Shown here in pieces: positions 35,268-48,361 of a stretch of 64,000 nucleotides of DNA. Within the stretch, counting starts at the first letter, position 1. Each line of letters starts with the position of its first letter. This DNA comes from Bostrychus sinensis (Eukaryota; Chordata; Actinopteri; Gobiiformes; Eleotridae), in contig CM036247.1 of NCBI GenBank assembly GCA_020698575.1, positions 7,509,756-7,573,755 of the forward strand, written 5' to 3'. Made by a program: the position numbers and the translations under genes. Under the pieces are notes generated by a model that saw nothing but the letters and a program-made list of their open reading frames with translations, searched no databases and was not told the DNA's origin.

Positions 35268-37180
35268 CTGTAGATGCATGGGCTGTCACTACAAATCAGT
35301 TAGCTCAATCTGTTAGCCTCATGATGCCAAAAGCTGTGCTAATTAGCCATTTTATCCTCTGTTCAGTCCCCATCCGTTGCCCGCAGGGGGCGACAGACAC
35401 CTAATCCAAACTGTTTTCCATGCAGAAACATTATTTTAAGTTATACATCTTACATTTATATTCGGCCATCACCTTGTACATATGTATATAGCTTGTGTGG
35501 TTGTTTTGCACTGGTAATTTTTTTATATTTTATATGTATAAAGTTACATATTTTTTCTTGTAAATAGTTTATATTGCATGTTTTTGGTTGTGTGCACTTG
35601 TACTATTGTGTATTAAGAGCAGCCTGAACAAGTGAATTTCTCCACTGGGAGATTAATAAAGTTCAATCTAATCTAATCTAAAACTAGAATACTATTGCAA
35701 AGGTATTTATTTCAAAAAGCCTGAAAATAGCATAATATAGGACCTTTTTAATGAGCTAATTTCAGCTAACACACCAAAAGCTATCTTTTGTTATTGTTGT
35801 TGTTTATTCAAAAAGCAAGATTTTGACCCCCTGCCTATGAAAATAATTGGTAACACTTTAGAATAATTCACCCGATTAAGGCTTATTTACAAAGCATTAC
35901 TTTAACATTAATAAACACCACTGGGTAATAAACATTGTTATTAACTTTTCATTCTTGAGTAGTAAGCTCAGTTATATCAATGCAAAACTATAAACATCAA
36001 AGTTAATTCAGTAACTACAAATGTTTTGCTTATGAAATTATTTATTAACTGACCTTCGGGTTAGTGGGTGAACGTCTCTACCCAACTCAGCCACTGCTGC
36101 TACAGATTTGGTAACAGCTTTACGCCAGATGCTCTTCCTGACTCCAACCTTACCATTTTTCTGGGCTTGGGACTGGCACAAAGAATGCAGAGGCTTGTGA
36201 ATCCCTGCATTTTCATTGTAGGCACAGTTTGTAATGGAACTGTAATGGCTTCTTTAACTAAACGCAAACTTTTTTTTGTTTTTTGTTGTTTCTGCTACTA
36301 CTACAAGTGCTCCTTTGCCAAAATAACTCAACAAACTGTGTGTACCCAGTATTGGAAGTGTTGTCGTGTCTGATTTCTCCATAGTGCGTACTTTCTGACT
36401 GATAATATCTCGTAAAATCCTCTCCAGTAAAAATCTAAAAGTCCTTGTATCAGATCTGGCCCTGAGGCGGGTCGTGTCCTCTCTGAGCTCTCCAAACCCC
36501 GTCTCCGTTCAAACCTCGCTGCCCCGGGCGTCACCAGGAGGGGCCCCTCGACCCCGCCTCTCGCCTCTTCACCCCACCCCGCGGCAGCCACCCTTCCTCT
36601 GGACACCTGACGGCCCGGGACGAGTTTGTAATTGCAAATCAGCTCTTTAATTCAGTCTCCATGCGTCTGGAGGGCGTGTGAAGAGGTTTTTATTAACAGA
36701 GTAAATTATGCATGGAGGTGCAGAGACACACCGCGAACAGGGTCAGGAGCCGCTCGGGGGGCCCATCGTCGCGTCGTCGAGTGTTTGTGGTGATTATTTG
36801 CGGCGACTTGAAGTCCTGCTGATAATCTCATGAATCTTAAAGTGAGAGCTGCCACTGGAGAGACGCCAAAGTGAGAATAAGATGGAAAAAAATATGAAAC
36901 AGTGGACGCAATAAATTAATCTTGGATCAAAACCAGCCACAGGTGGTCACAAGCCAGTGTACTCTTTATGCCATAGAGGAAGGGCATCTGGCGTAAAAAC
37001 CCACGGCAAGTTAATATGTGAATAGCTGCAGGTCTAATTAAGAGTTTAAGTTTCTGTTGTTTATCAATTTAAAGAGCTGTCCAGTTTCAGAATGCAATAA
37101 AACCAGGCATTCCTGAATAATCATGTTTCTTTATCCAAAAACATTATTTATTATTCTGTATGTGCTGGCACTACCCATAA

Positions 37181-37803
37181 GCTGTGTCCGAATGTCCTTC
37201 CTAGCCCCTAACCCCTCAATCACTATACAGTCCAGCACTATATAGCAGGACTATATAGTGTCTCTGGCGTCTGTATAAAAAATAAAAGTTCAGCGAAACT
37301 CCGCATGATAATGTTCTTATGTGATAAAGCCCTGACCAGACTCACTTGATGTTTTAGTATTTATAGATAAATATAGTCATACGTGTGATATTTAACATGA
37401 ATTATTCGCTATAATGAATAAAACGGAGTGGATTATTGCAGCTCTGTGCCTTATGTGGGGAGGCTAAATGCTAGGTAAGCTAACGTTAGCAATTTTACAC
37501 TGCCACGGTTTATTTAAGAGCTTTTTATTTCTGATTACGACGTGACAGAAGTAAAAAAAGGACGTTTCTCATTGGGTTCATTCAGACGTGTTGTGTACAG
37601 TTTAAAGACCTGTAGCCTCTCACAAAGCATTCTGGTCTATACTGACCTCTAGTGACCATCGCTGTCCACTACTTTTCAAAATGCATTGTGGGAAATTTTG
37701 AGTGCACTATTTTTTATCCATTAGACATTCAGGCACCACTACAAAATGGCGTGACCACTGCAGTGCACTATAGAGGGATTAGGGAGGACATTCAGACACA
37801 GCT
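37181..37803. mobile_element. DNA-transposon MITE (GCTGTGTCCGAATGTCC ends)
   Basis: The left end is GCTGTGTCCGAATGTCC and the right end GGACATTCAGACACAGC. The inner inverted blocks ACTATATAG and GTGCACTATAGAGGGATTAG also pair. It is 623 bp and non-coding. The superfamily is not fixed because the target duplication is unclear. Confidence 0.7.
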
Positions 37804-37939
37804 GTAGACATTCATACGTAGACGCCGCGTAGGCTGCTGGAGCTAATGCTACGTCGCTGAATTAGCTACTCCAGGCACTTTTCAGAATTCTGTATTTCTT
37901 CCTGTAGAGATCGGGCACCTGACGTCATGAAACGAGCGC

Positions 37940-38170
37940 TGAGTGATGACTCTGCCTCGTGAGTGGTCACAAACAGCGAAAGACAATAGCATTAGGAACA
38001 GCTGCATAAAAAAGTAAACAAACGAGCCTTGAAATAACTCTTTTAACTGCTTCGTCTTGGTGAATATTTATCACACACTAAAGGATCAGAATACTTTTGT
38101 GTGAACGCTAGCTTGAGTAATTTCCATCCTAAATTGCTCCATTTGTTTTACTGTTGAAAATAGCTTGTGA
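37940..38170 (+). repeat. Dispersed repeat family C, copy 3
   Basis: It contains AACGAGCCTTGAAATAACTC, ATCAGAATACTTTTGTGTGA and GAAAATAGCTTG in the same order as the copies at 22539 and 23099. Confidence 0.6.
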
Positions 38171-38685
38171 CCACCAATGTGACGCCACAATCCTGATCTC
38201 TATAGCAATTAGCATTAGCTACTAAATATTGCAAATTATGAATAATCGGGACTGTTTTGGCAGCTGTCAACCTCTCGACCACATGTGAGTAATGTCAGAG
38301 CCTGGTTAGAAATCATTACTGAGTGTATCAACTTTTAAGGGTATTATTTAATATAGTAATTAGCATATACTGTATATTAGCATGTAAGCTAAATGCTACA
38401 TAATAGGTTTCTGAATGTCTGTTCCTAGAAATGTGGTAGACCTCAGCAGTTATAGACCACAGTTTAAGTCGAGGTTTAATCCATCAATAAATCAGCACAA
38501 ATTCAGCTTCAACTGATTGGTTACGTTTATTTCATTTCATTTAGAGGTAGTTTAGTCCTTTTGTGTGGTCCCCTTTAAATCTAACCTACCAGGCTAATTT
38601 TTGTGTTGAAAAAAACTGAATTAATGTTAAAAAAAAAAAAAACACTTTAATTAAAATGAAATGTAATAAGAAAACCTCTAACAAC

Positions 38686-38721
<36 letters not shown>
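38686..38721. repeat. TTA microsatellite left of foldback element
   Basis: (TTA)n runs up to the foldback element at 38722. A matching (TTA)n run resumes at 39269-39291 on the other side. Confidence 0.9.
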
Positions 38722-39268
38722 GGTAACACTTTATTTTGAAGGTCCACCTAATAACCATTAACTGCTAAGTGCTAATTCACATGCTAGTTAGTGGTTAATT
38801 AGTGGTTCATTAGCTGTCAATTGGTAACTATAAAGCACCCATTAATCCCTTATTCTGTGTGACCATACTCTACAACTAAATAGCAACTAACTAACATTTC
38901 CCACTTAATAAACTCATAATTACTGCTCATTACTAGGAAGTAAGCAAACTGTTGAACATATAATTATGATTTGAGTAAGATTTTTGGAATATTGGAGCAT
39001 TATTAGAGAATAATATTCACAAAAATCTTATTAAGATCATAATTTATGTCCAACAACTTCCTTATTTCTGATTAATGAGCAGTAATTATGAGTTTATTAA
39101 GGGGGAAATGTTAGTTAGTTGCTAATTAGCTGTAGATTATGGTCACACAGAATAAGGGATTAATAAATGCTTTATGTTTACCAATAATGGGCTAATTAAT
39201 CACTAACTAGCATGCTAATTAGCACTTAGTTAATGGTTAATAGCTGGACCTTAAAATAAGGTGTTACC
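38722..39268. mobile_element. Long foldback element, second copy, inside a TTA microsatellite
   Basis: It begins GGTAACACTTTATTTTGAAG and ends with the near inverse. The arms pair for roughly 200 bp, as in 29320-29832. It is flanked on both sides by (TTA)n. Confidence 0.85.
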
Positions 39269-40375
39269 ATTATTATTATTATTATTATTATACCTCCTGA
39301 TCTACTCCCGTCATAGTTTCTTATTGAGTCCTGTTGGTCTCTTTTTAATGCTAAGTAGACTCATTTCAACCTTTCCTAAATAGTCCATCCTATATAATGT
39401 TTTTGCTTCATTGCCTTCCTGCTGCTAATCTCATGAATCTTAAACCGTGAGCGAAAGAGAAACGCCAGTCTAAGTACAAGATGCAGAATATACAGCAGCC
39501 ACACACAGACATGTCACCGCCGCTCTGAGGCGTTCGTAAATTAATCTCGAATCAAAACTTCTTTAACATATGGCGCCGCGTTGGTAGCTGCGGGCGGCGT
39601 CTTTGTGGTTTGCAGCTCCATCAAACGAAGTGACAGATGAGCCCAGAGCTAGATCCTGAGCTCGCAAAACAAAGAGAGAGTCAGCTTTGTCTTTACCTGC
39701 GGGTGCGCTAAAGAGCAGAGCGAGAGTATCCAGGGAAGACGGAGAAGGAGTTAGGTTTTTAGGGAGCACGTTCTGAAGCTGCTGGAGCATCACAATGGCA
39801 AACGGCAACTAAAAGCACTGTCCTTTTAAGTTACTGTTGCAAACTGGCTCCCCAAGCTCTTACATTTTGTCATAATTTCTGATGTTGTGGCCACTAAACC
39901 CTTTTGTAAGATGCAAGAATGAAAGGAAAGGTGCACAAGACAGAGGAGCTAAGGTTAGAGCTGTCAGGCCTAGAAGATGGGGTTTATAAGTGAAGAACCA
40001 GATTTCGCTTGGGGTAAAATGATTTCTTTTTGCATTTGGACTTTTTTAGCCATTTTAAACAGCAGGCCAACACACAAAAGAAAAGTAAAAAAACAACTTT
40101 CTGAAGCTGAAAACCAGGACAGAGAAACACAAAAATGTAGTAGCAGATGTTAACAGATGAACTACTTTATGCAACAATTTAGATGGTGGATAAATCAATA
40201 TTAAAAGACTGTGAGCCAGGCTCATTGTAGTAAAAATGTTAATGTCATTCATGTTTTCAGGTCTCCCTTGGCAATTAGTCAGTAGAAGTTTCCAGTGTTG
40301 ATGCGTAAAACATGATGATGACGGTTATCAAGTTGATATATTCAGCAAAATCGACTTTTGTGAGCTTTTTCCCAT

Positions 40376-40770
40376 GTTATAATGTTGTTCCCTCATCAAA
40401 AACAGACCTGGGGTTGTGTTTTGTTTCATTCACACCTGTTTGAGTAACCCTGTATTCTCTGGTGCTGATTTTCTGAAGCCTCAGAACGCTTGGTTCCACA
40501 AATCCCCGCCCACTCCAGGAAGCACTGACCAATCAACAACAAGCCCTCTACATCCAGTCTGCTCATTCATTTATCAAGAAAAAACAAAACAAAACAGTGT
40601 ACAGCTCTGTTTTTATTTATTCCTCACAGACATTTTCATTTTGTAGTAAGTTTTTTATTTGTTTCTGTTCAAAAGAGCGTAACAGAACTGCCCTCTGCTC
40701 CTGTTTATTTATGATTGTAGTAAAGTATTTATTGGAAACTTTTTTTTTTGTTACATAATGTTTTTAAAGG
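40376..40770 (+). repeat. Dispersed repeat family B copy
   Basis: It contains CATGTTATAATGTTG, CCCTCATCAAAAACAGACCT, AAGCCCTCTACATCCAGTCT and a late CTGCCCTCTGCTCCTG block. Other copies are at 45275-45640 (plus) and 63300-63650 (minus). Confidence 0.7.
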
Positions 40771-42819
40771 TTATAAAATGTGGCAAGACATGACGTGTGA
40801 CTGAGGAGTGAATGAATAATGGACTAAGCTTGTCAAGCGCAGTATAATGCTGCCTTCATGTGCTATGGGAATTATGGAAAATACCACTTAAATTAGCAGA
40901 TGAACGCCACCTTTCGTCGTAATTTCCACTGAAGAACTCGAAGAAAATTTGCCGAGTTGCCGAGATGAGGTCAGATTTGACAAAATGGCGGAAAGCAGCG
41001 AAGAAATTGTGGATGGTATGAAATGCGTAGGCTAATAAATGTTTTTACTCAGGTTAGCTCATTGTTTAAATATGTAGCATTCACAATTTTAACGTAATTT
41101 TAACACAGTATCATTAGCAAACTCAATTCTGTTACACGTTCTGATACATCTTGTTCTTGTTGTGGCGAATGAATGAATAACTGTTTTACCCCTGTAGCAA
41201 TTCAAGATAAAGTTTCTGTCTGCCATTTTTTATTATGCTACAACCACAACAGCACTTGAACACAACAACTTGTAATTTCCTATTTACAAGTGGAAAATAT
41301 CATCTTTCCCATATCACTGTGAAGGCAGCAAAAATCCAATTTATTAATATTAGATGTAACCAAGATTGGCTTAAAAAGATAAATAAAGGCCCCAAAAAGC
41401 CGCTTTAAAGCCACAAAAGGCCATTCTGCCACCAATAATAAATGCTTGTAAATGTGTTTTGTGCTTGCCTCCACTCAAACATGAAAACATCTCTTTATTA
41501 ACCTTATTAAAATTGCCTGCACAGTCTGCTTTGTCAAAATGCAGATCGGGTGTCAGTTTCCATCATAAAATTTACATAATTTAAATGTGACATTTTGGCT
41601 GTCCCGCGGCTCACTGAACTACAGCGTGTAGCACTGAGGGGACGTCCTGAATCTCAAATCCAGACCTTTGTACCATGTGGCCCCTGTCTCGCTCACACCT
41701 CAGTCCTCAGCTCTGAACTTTAGATCAAGAAAGGAGCTGGCTTTTACTTTGATACAGACACTTCCTCTGACATTCACTCGCTCTCACACTGCAGTACTTT
41801 GGGGAGGTTGGTTTATTAAATTTGGGGGATTATTAATCTGTAAGCAACAGCCTTGGTCAGCAGAAAATATGGAAAGTAACTAGACATGTTTTTAAGATAT
41901 TTTTTGGCCTCTATGGCTTTATTTAATGGGACTCGGTGGAGGCAAAACAGGACGTCCTGGCGGTAAGAGTAGGGAAAGATGAGTATATAAATGAGTAAAA
42001 GTACTCTACTCACTCATAGTATCTTGCTCCTTCAGAAAACTTCTAAGGTGCCTTCAATTTCTCGGTGGTTTCGGGATGTTATGTCGTTCCTTAGGTTGGA
42101 AAAGATAAGCCTCACAATCAAGGACAACAAAGGAAAATTTGATCATAAACGGGGCTTTTTTATGGACTAGTGCAAGTCACAAAAAGTGCTGAGTACATAA
42201 TCACTATATTTCCTCAAACTAATAATTTTAAAAAATGAGTAAAAGTCGCTTAGTCTATAACTAAAATACAGCATATGGTGGTCATTAATAAGTGCAAACT
42301 AACAAGAACTGTTTTAAATACTGCACTGATTATCTTGCTCAGAGAACTAGAGTTACATCTGTAACTACTTCTCTCTTCTAATCAGTTCATGTGAGCAACT
42401 GTGTGTACTTTTGAGGCCAAAACAGTTTATTACAACAGTTTACCAGTAAAGTTCATAGCATATACTGGAAAATGGAGAAAGTTTTGTTTTAAATTGACAA
42501 GATAATGCAGACGCAGGGTGTTTCATAGTCGTCTACTTATTCCTTTACTTTACATAACCAGATGTCAAATGTCCAAAGAGCCGCGTGAGCAGGGCTAAAG
42601 CGGCTAAGCTGCAGAGATTTGCTCTAAATTTACAGTCAAGCCCAGAGAATGGTGGTAGAAGGAGTAATTCATGAACTGAAGGAGTAGTTGATTTAGATGA
42701 TTTAGTTGATTTAGCAATTAAAAACAATTTGATGAGTCACAAATTCCACGAGACAAGATTTTTTCTACACTTTTTAAGAATTCCTAATCACTGCAAAGGG
42801 TTAGATGCCACATCCACCA

Positions 42820-42930
42820 CTGAGTGTGACTGAGGAGTGAATGAATAATGCACCAAAACTGTAAAGCGACTTTGAGTGTCTAGAAAAGCGCTATATAAGA
42901 CTAATGCATTATTATTATTATTATTATTAC
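42820..42930 (+). repeat. LINE/SINE tail with ATT microsatellite
   Basis: It contains TGACTGAGGAGTGAATGAAT, GTAAAGCGACTTTGAGTGTC and AGAAAAGCGCTATATAAGAC, then (ATT)n. A partial copy of the first block is at 40795-40820. Confidence 0.6.
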
Positions 42931-42944
42931 ATCTCGGTTCACAG

Positions 42945-43420
42945 CCGTTCTCACTGCCCTAATATAACTCATTCCTGTCCACTGTCTTATGTTATTTGCC
43001 CACATTCATCTTGGTCTCCCCTGTCTCTTTATCCTTCCTTCAAGTAGAACTCTTTGCAGGTTGTTGTGTGAGGAAACGTGTCCAAAATATCTTAATTTTC
43101 TTTCTCGAATGGTTCTGAACAGCTCTTGTGTGGTGCCAGATCTTTGTCCATGTGATCTTTAGCATCTTTCTATAAAACCAGACCTCAAACACTCTTAAAT
43201 GGTCTTTCATTTGTTTTGAAATAGACCATGTTTCTGAGCCATACAGTAATGTTAACCTTACATAACACTGAAGAATTCTTGCCCTGGTTTTTAATGGGGT
43301 TTGAGGCCTCAATTTGGTTATTTTGGAGAAAGTTGTTTTGGCAATGGAAATCCTTCCTCAAAGGTGAAAAATTATTCAAAAGTCTTTTCAAGCCCAATTT
43401 TCACCTTCACAATCATCGCG
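42945..43420 (-). mobile_element. LINE reverse-transcriptase C-terminal fragment
   Basis: The minus strand (43312-43040) reads LKTRARILQCYVRLTLLYGS then ETWSISKQMKDHLRVFEVWF. The LLYGSETW block is the thumb-region signature of several LINE clades (RTE-like or R4-like). The frame breaks on both sides. It is an old, truncated copy. Confidence 0.7.
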
Positions 43421-45274
43421 TGGCATCTTTTTTATTTATTTTTTTACTTTCATTCAAGTAATATTTTTGGAAGTATATTTACTTCCTTTGGTGTAGGAGG
43501 TCAGGGATTAAATTCCTTCATAAAGGAAGGCTTCAGGAAGGGCATCTGGCATTAAAACCTGCCAAAGCTCATGCAGCTGATTTGCTGTGACTGATAGAAA
43601 GAAATGAGAGACCACTGCACAATGTTTCTCTGGTTTGATCTTTTTTCAGGATAGCCTCAAGGTCTTAAAAGTAGTAAAAAAGTATTAAATTTGCTGTTGC
43701 CAAAATCAAGGCCTTAAAAATATGAAATCGTATGAGCAAGTATTAAATTTAGTTCATCGATGTCTTAAATTGGCAAATTGGGAAGTCAAGTTTTTCTTGT
43801 TGTAGAAGTGAAAAATATATTTTAGATTACTTTGTAAATAACAACATAGAAGGTTGTGTTTTTGCCAGTAGGATATGAATTTTGCAGCAAATTCTATCAG
43901 TAGTGGTTTTGCAAAGATCTTAAAGTCACCCACTCGAATGTGTCTTTATTAAGTTTTTGTAAGTTTATGGGCTGTGCAATGCTGCAGGCAAAGGCTTAGT
44001 TGTTGCAAAAAACATCCCCACCATACAGTAAATGCTGTTACCACTGAAATGTATGATTTGTTTTGAGATTTTTAATGCAAAACTGGAGTTATTTTACCTG
44101 TATTAGACTTTTAAAATAAAACCAATGCTTAAAGTCACTCTTCTGAATGTTTTTTAAGGTGGAAAACAGAGATACATACATAAATTCCTCTGTTACATAA
44201 ATCTACGCCTTTCACAAGATTTCTTTATGTTTGTCCTTGTGCTTGTCCTTCTTTATCAACATTTCAGTTCCTCTGAGATCATACTGACTCTCTGATTGTG
44301 AACATATTCTGCAATGTTTTTGGCAAAAGGTTAATTTTAATCTTAAACATAATTTCCAAAGTGTATAGGTCCACAAAATCTTAGAATTGTAATGTTTGTC
44401 TAATCAAAAACAATGCAATGGTTGGCTCATTATAATCAGAATAAGTAATGATGCTTATGGCCATTTTTGCTAAACAAAGTGTTTAATTTGTACTGCCCCA
44501 AACCTCAACACAATAGGTTTTATAGGGCATTACTAGAGAACAATAAATAATGTTTTTATTTAATGTATACCTATATTAATATAACATTGCTATTGCTTTA
44601 GATATTTTCTTTTTAATGTTATTTATATGTGAACACTTTGCACACTCTCTCAGCTTTGGTTCAAAAAAAAAAAGTAACCAAATAGATCTTTATGATTGAG
44701 CCAAAATGGTGGGTTGTTGAAAAGTAAAAGTCAATATTTTAGATGTGTGGCAGGCTAAACTTTTCTCATTTAGTTCCCTCTGTGAGAATGTGTCAGTGGC
44801 GTGAAAGCCAGCTCCAGACTGCGCTGAGTTCAGAAACAGGGGTTTGGGGATTTGGGGACCACTGCGGGTGCTCACACACGGAACAGGAAGTGCATCTTTT
44901 TTCATAAACAAACGGCTGGGAGCTGGTGCCGCTGACTGTGCGCTATGCTAATTGGGCAAAAGGGAAAGTGAATTCTTCTAACAGCGTCTCTCAGGGTTCG
45001 ATAACTCCCACCAGACTGTCTGCATACACTCCTCTGTCTGAAGACTCCATTTTTCACTATTTGGGAGAAAATACAGGCAAGAAAGGAGTTTAGAGAGGAT
45101 AGAGCAGTAGATTTATTACATCGTGGCCTCCTCAGTATGGAAAAGGAAATTGAAAATGAGGCATAAAGTATTTGCTTAAAGACTTATTAGTGGAGTATAG
45201 CTGCAATGTAAAACTGCATTTGTTATATATTTTAAAGCGACTATATTCTGTAAAATATTTTTTTTTAGCTTTCT

Positions 45275-45640
45275 ACCATGTTATAATGTTCCCTCATCAA
45301 AAACATACCTGGAGCTGTGTTTTGCTTCATTTACGCCGTTTTGAGTAATCCTGTAGTCTCTGGCAGGGCAGTTCTGTGCCCTCAAAACGCTCAGTTGCAA
45401 TCAACAAGCCCTCTACGTCCAGTCTGCTCTCATTCATTTATCAAAAAAAATGTAGTAATGTACTAAAACTGTAGTAAAAAGGCATCATACAAAAAGTTTA
45501 AGGAAGTGAAGTGTTCTTTTTCTTTGATTATATGTTCAAAAGAATGCAACACTGTGCTGCCCTCTGCTGTTTCTTTATAGGCACCAGCAGAGTGCTTATC
45601 AAAAAACTTTTCTTTTAGTCAGATATTGTTTTTAAAGGAG
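45275..45640 (+). repeat. Dispersed repeat family B copy
   Basis: It has the same blocks as 40376-40770 (ACCATGTTATAATG, CCCTCATCAAAAACATACCT, AAGCCCTCTACGTCCAGTCT, CTGCCCTCTGCTG). Confidence 0.7.
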
Positions 45641-47183
45641 CCATATTATGTTTTTTTTTTCTTAAATTAATTTAGGACGCCTCTAGATCAGCATCTTACA
45701 TTTTGTTGGTCAGAAAACGCAATAATTATTGAAAAAAAAAAAAACTTTTTGAAGAAACTCATCATTTGACCCTGTGAGAAATGCTCAGGTGGTTTAACAT
45801 TTTAATAAGGGCATAATATAGCCGCTTTAAGTTCAGATAAGTTCACCAGTTTGCTGTATTTGTGACATATTAGTGAATTATTATTGTCACATGTTGGGCT
45901 CAAGTTTAATGCGCAGTAGAACGCAAAATGCATTAAAGGAGAACAATATCACTTTGCTCGTTTTGTTTGCCGGGACTTCAGGGATACCAGATTGATGGTC
46001 CCAGTCTTGCAACACTGGTTTTGCAAGATAAGCCAGAGGGAAGTGCAGTAAGCTTTATTCACCCTCCAACAACTCATTTAGCCTCAAATGAAAACCAGCA
46101 ACAGTTGAAATACCATTTTAATGACACTGCTATAAGTAGATAGAAGATATTTTGGATAAGGATTCACTCTTAGTTTCCTTTCCCTTCTGTAGTCACCAAA
46201 TCATTTGCCTTCGAATGTGTAGTGATGTGCAAATCATTCTGGTGTAGGTTATTCTTTTGGACTTCCTGACACAACCCTCTCTATCAAATCCGAGCTTGGG
46301 GCCGGCACAAAGAGTGTAAAGGCTTCTGACTCCTTGTAGCTTGATTAAGAAGTAATATTTCAGTGATACTGCACAAAAAAAGGTTACCAAAGTATGTTAA
46401 ACCTTTGGTAATGGAAACTTGACCAATGACAAGCAAGGCCTATGAGTTGAACTATTTTGACTCCATGCTTTGTGCGATAAAACCACAGCATTTATTATTG
46501 CAATCAGTGTGAAGACTTGAGAAGTTGTTGCAGGGTAAATAAACCCCCCTGCACCTCCCGCTGGTGTGTCTTGGTGGAAAAGGCAGCCCTTTGTCCCTGA
46601 AGTCTTGGGTCTAGTGAGAAAGCAACACCGTTAGCCACAACAACAAGCCAATGGCAGAACGGCCATAAGTCACAGGAGAGAGTGAAGCAGGGAGAAGCTT
46701 ACCCTGAATTCACACTGAAAACGTCTCGAGAGCGTCGCAGCAGCAGGTCAGTTTTACGTGCGTACTGTTTAAAAGCATCAATTCACACCGAGGGCGTCAG
46801 AGCTGCAGCTGTAACGCTGCTGAAGTGGCTCTCCCCCCTCAGTTTTACAGACGACTCACTCTCTGAACAGAAAGTTGTCTTTACAGAGCTCTGTAGCTTC
46901 TACTTCTGCAGGTTGTCCTTGTAAAATGGCTGCTTGGCTTTGCAAATTACGTTACATTTCTCCCGCTCAAGAATCAACTTCTCGGTGTGTAGTGTTTACA
47001 TTATCCGCTGTTTTCAGTGAGCCTTTATTTTGAAAGTGTAGCTGGAAGTTTATTTTGACACTTGGAGCCTGTTTCCTGTGTTTCCCGGCTGTAGCTCTGC
47101 AGATCAGCCGCGTAGACTGCTTGAAAACTAGAACTACAACCTAATGTGAGCGTAGTGTTGCGACGTCAGATTGATTAACTCCT

Positions 47184-47853
47184 CCTACAGCCCTAACTTC
47201 TTAGTCACACCTTTTGCCCTAAGCACAAAAAATGCACCAATAAAGACTGCCATAGAAAAATTATCTAATGGTCCATAATTCTTTTCTTTTTTTTTTCATG
47301 GTTACAGTGATTAACTTCAGTCCTCATCATACATAGCAAATTTGTGCTCACAGCAAACACAAACTAAAAAAACTAATTTCTCAACAAACACTTTCACACC
47401 AATTTATGGCAACCCTAAAACACATCCAAATCATTTTAGTTCAAAACATGTTTTTTATTTACCTTGTAGGCTTGATCATTTATACAAACACTAATGTGGC
47501 CATCTCCATATTTGTACCTCTAGTCTACTATATATGGGGGAAATAGGCGCCACCTAGTAAAAAACAATAAAAACTAAAATTCCAATCCCTCACTATCATG
47601 AATCCATGAAATACTTAAAATGTGAAAATTATATTGCAGTGACAGTGTATAATAAAATGTTGTTTTAATGGGAGTCAATGGCACAAAAATATCTCTTAGG
47701 GGTAAAGACACCTTTTTAAGAGTATTTTTCGAGAATAAAAAATTCATCCAAGAATACACACCTGAGGCAAAATCTATGCCATTTGAATCAACACAGGAAA
47801 AACTATCCTCAAAAAACAGGTGCAAAACATCAAAAGATGTCTTAAAGGTGTAG
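47184..47853 (+). repeat. Dispersed repeat family D, copy 1
   Basis: It is closely similar over its length to 55483-56300, in the same orientation. The ends CCTACAGCCCTAA and TTAAAGGTGTAGG are an imperfect inverted pair, suggesting a DNA transposon. It lacks about 150 bp present in copy 2. No coding potential is seen. Confidence 0.75.
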
Positions 47854-47886
47854 GAGGTTAAAACAGAAAGCAGCTCACTCTTCAGT

Positions 47887-48361
47887 CTGACGTGACGCTG
47901 ACGTGACGCTGACGTGACGCTGACGTGACGCTGACGTGACGCTGACGCGACGCTGACGTGAATCTGACGTGACGCTGACGTGACGCTGACGTGACGCTGA
48001 CGTGACTCTGACGTGACGCTGACGTGACTCTGACGTGACGCTGACGTGACGCTGACGTGACGCTGACGTGACGCTGACGTGACGCTGACGTGACGCTGAC
48101 GCGACGCTGACGTGAATCTGACGTGACGCTGACGTGACGCTGACGTGACGCTGACGTGACGCTGACGTGACGCTGACGTGACTCTGACGTGACGCTGACG
48201 TGACTCTGACGTGACTCTGACGTGACGCTGACGTGACGCTGACGTGACTCTGACGTGACGCTGACGTGAATCTGACGTGACGCTGACGTGAATCTGACGT
48301 GACGCTGACGTGACGCTGACGTGACGCTGACGTGACGCTGACGTGACGCTGACGTGACGCT
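47887..48361. repeat. CpG-rich 11-bp minisatellite (CTGACGTGACG)
   Basis: About 43 tandem units of CTGACGTGACG carry a few recurrent variants (CTGACGTGACT, CTGACGTGAAT, CTGACGCGACG). The paired variants CGCGACG…GTGAAT occur at 47944 and again at 48098, 154 bp apart, which is 14 units. The minus strand is open for 164 codons only because the unit has no stop in that direction. It is not a gene. Confidence 0.95.

Larger units (their letters stand above)
34540..35750 (+). repeat. Dispersed repeat family A copy with nested insertions
   Basis: The left part (34540-34620) ends GTTTGAGTAATCCTGTAGAT. The right part resumes at 35268 with CTGTAGATGCATGG and the usual GTGCTAATTAGCCATTTTAT and CAGGGGGCGACAG blocks. 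A separate AATCTAATCTAA-tailed retro-like segment lies within the right part at about 35460-35690. Confidence 0.65.
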
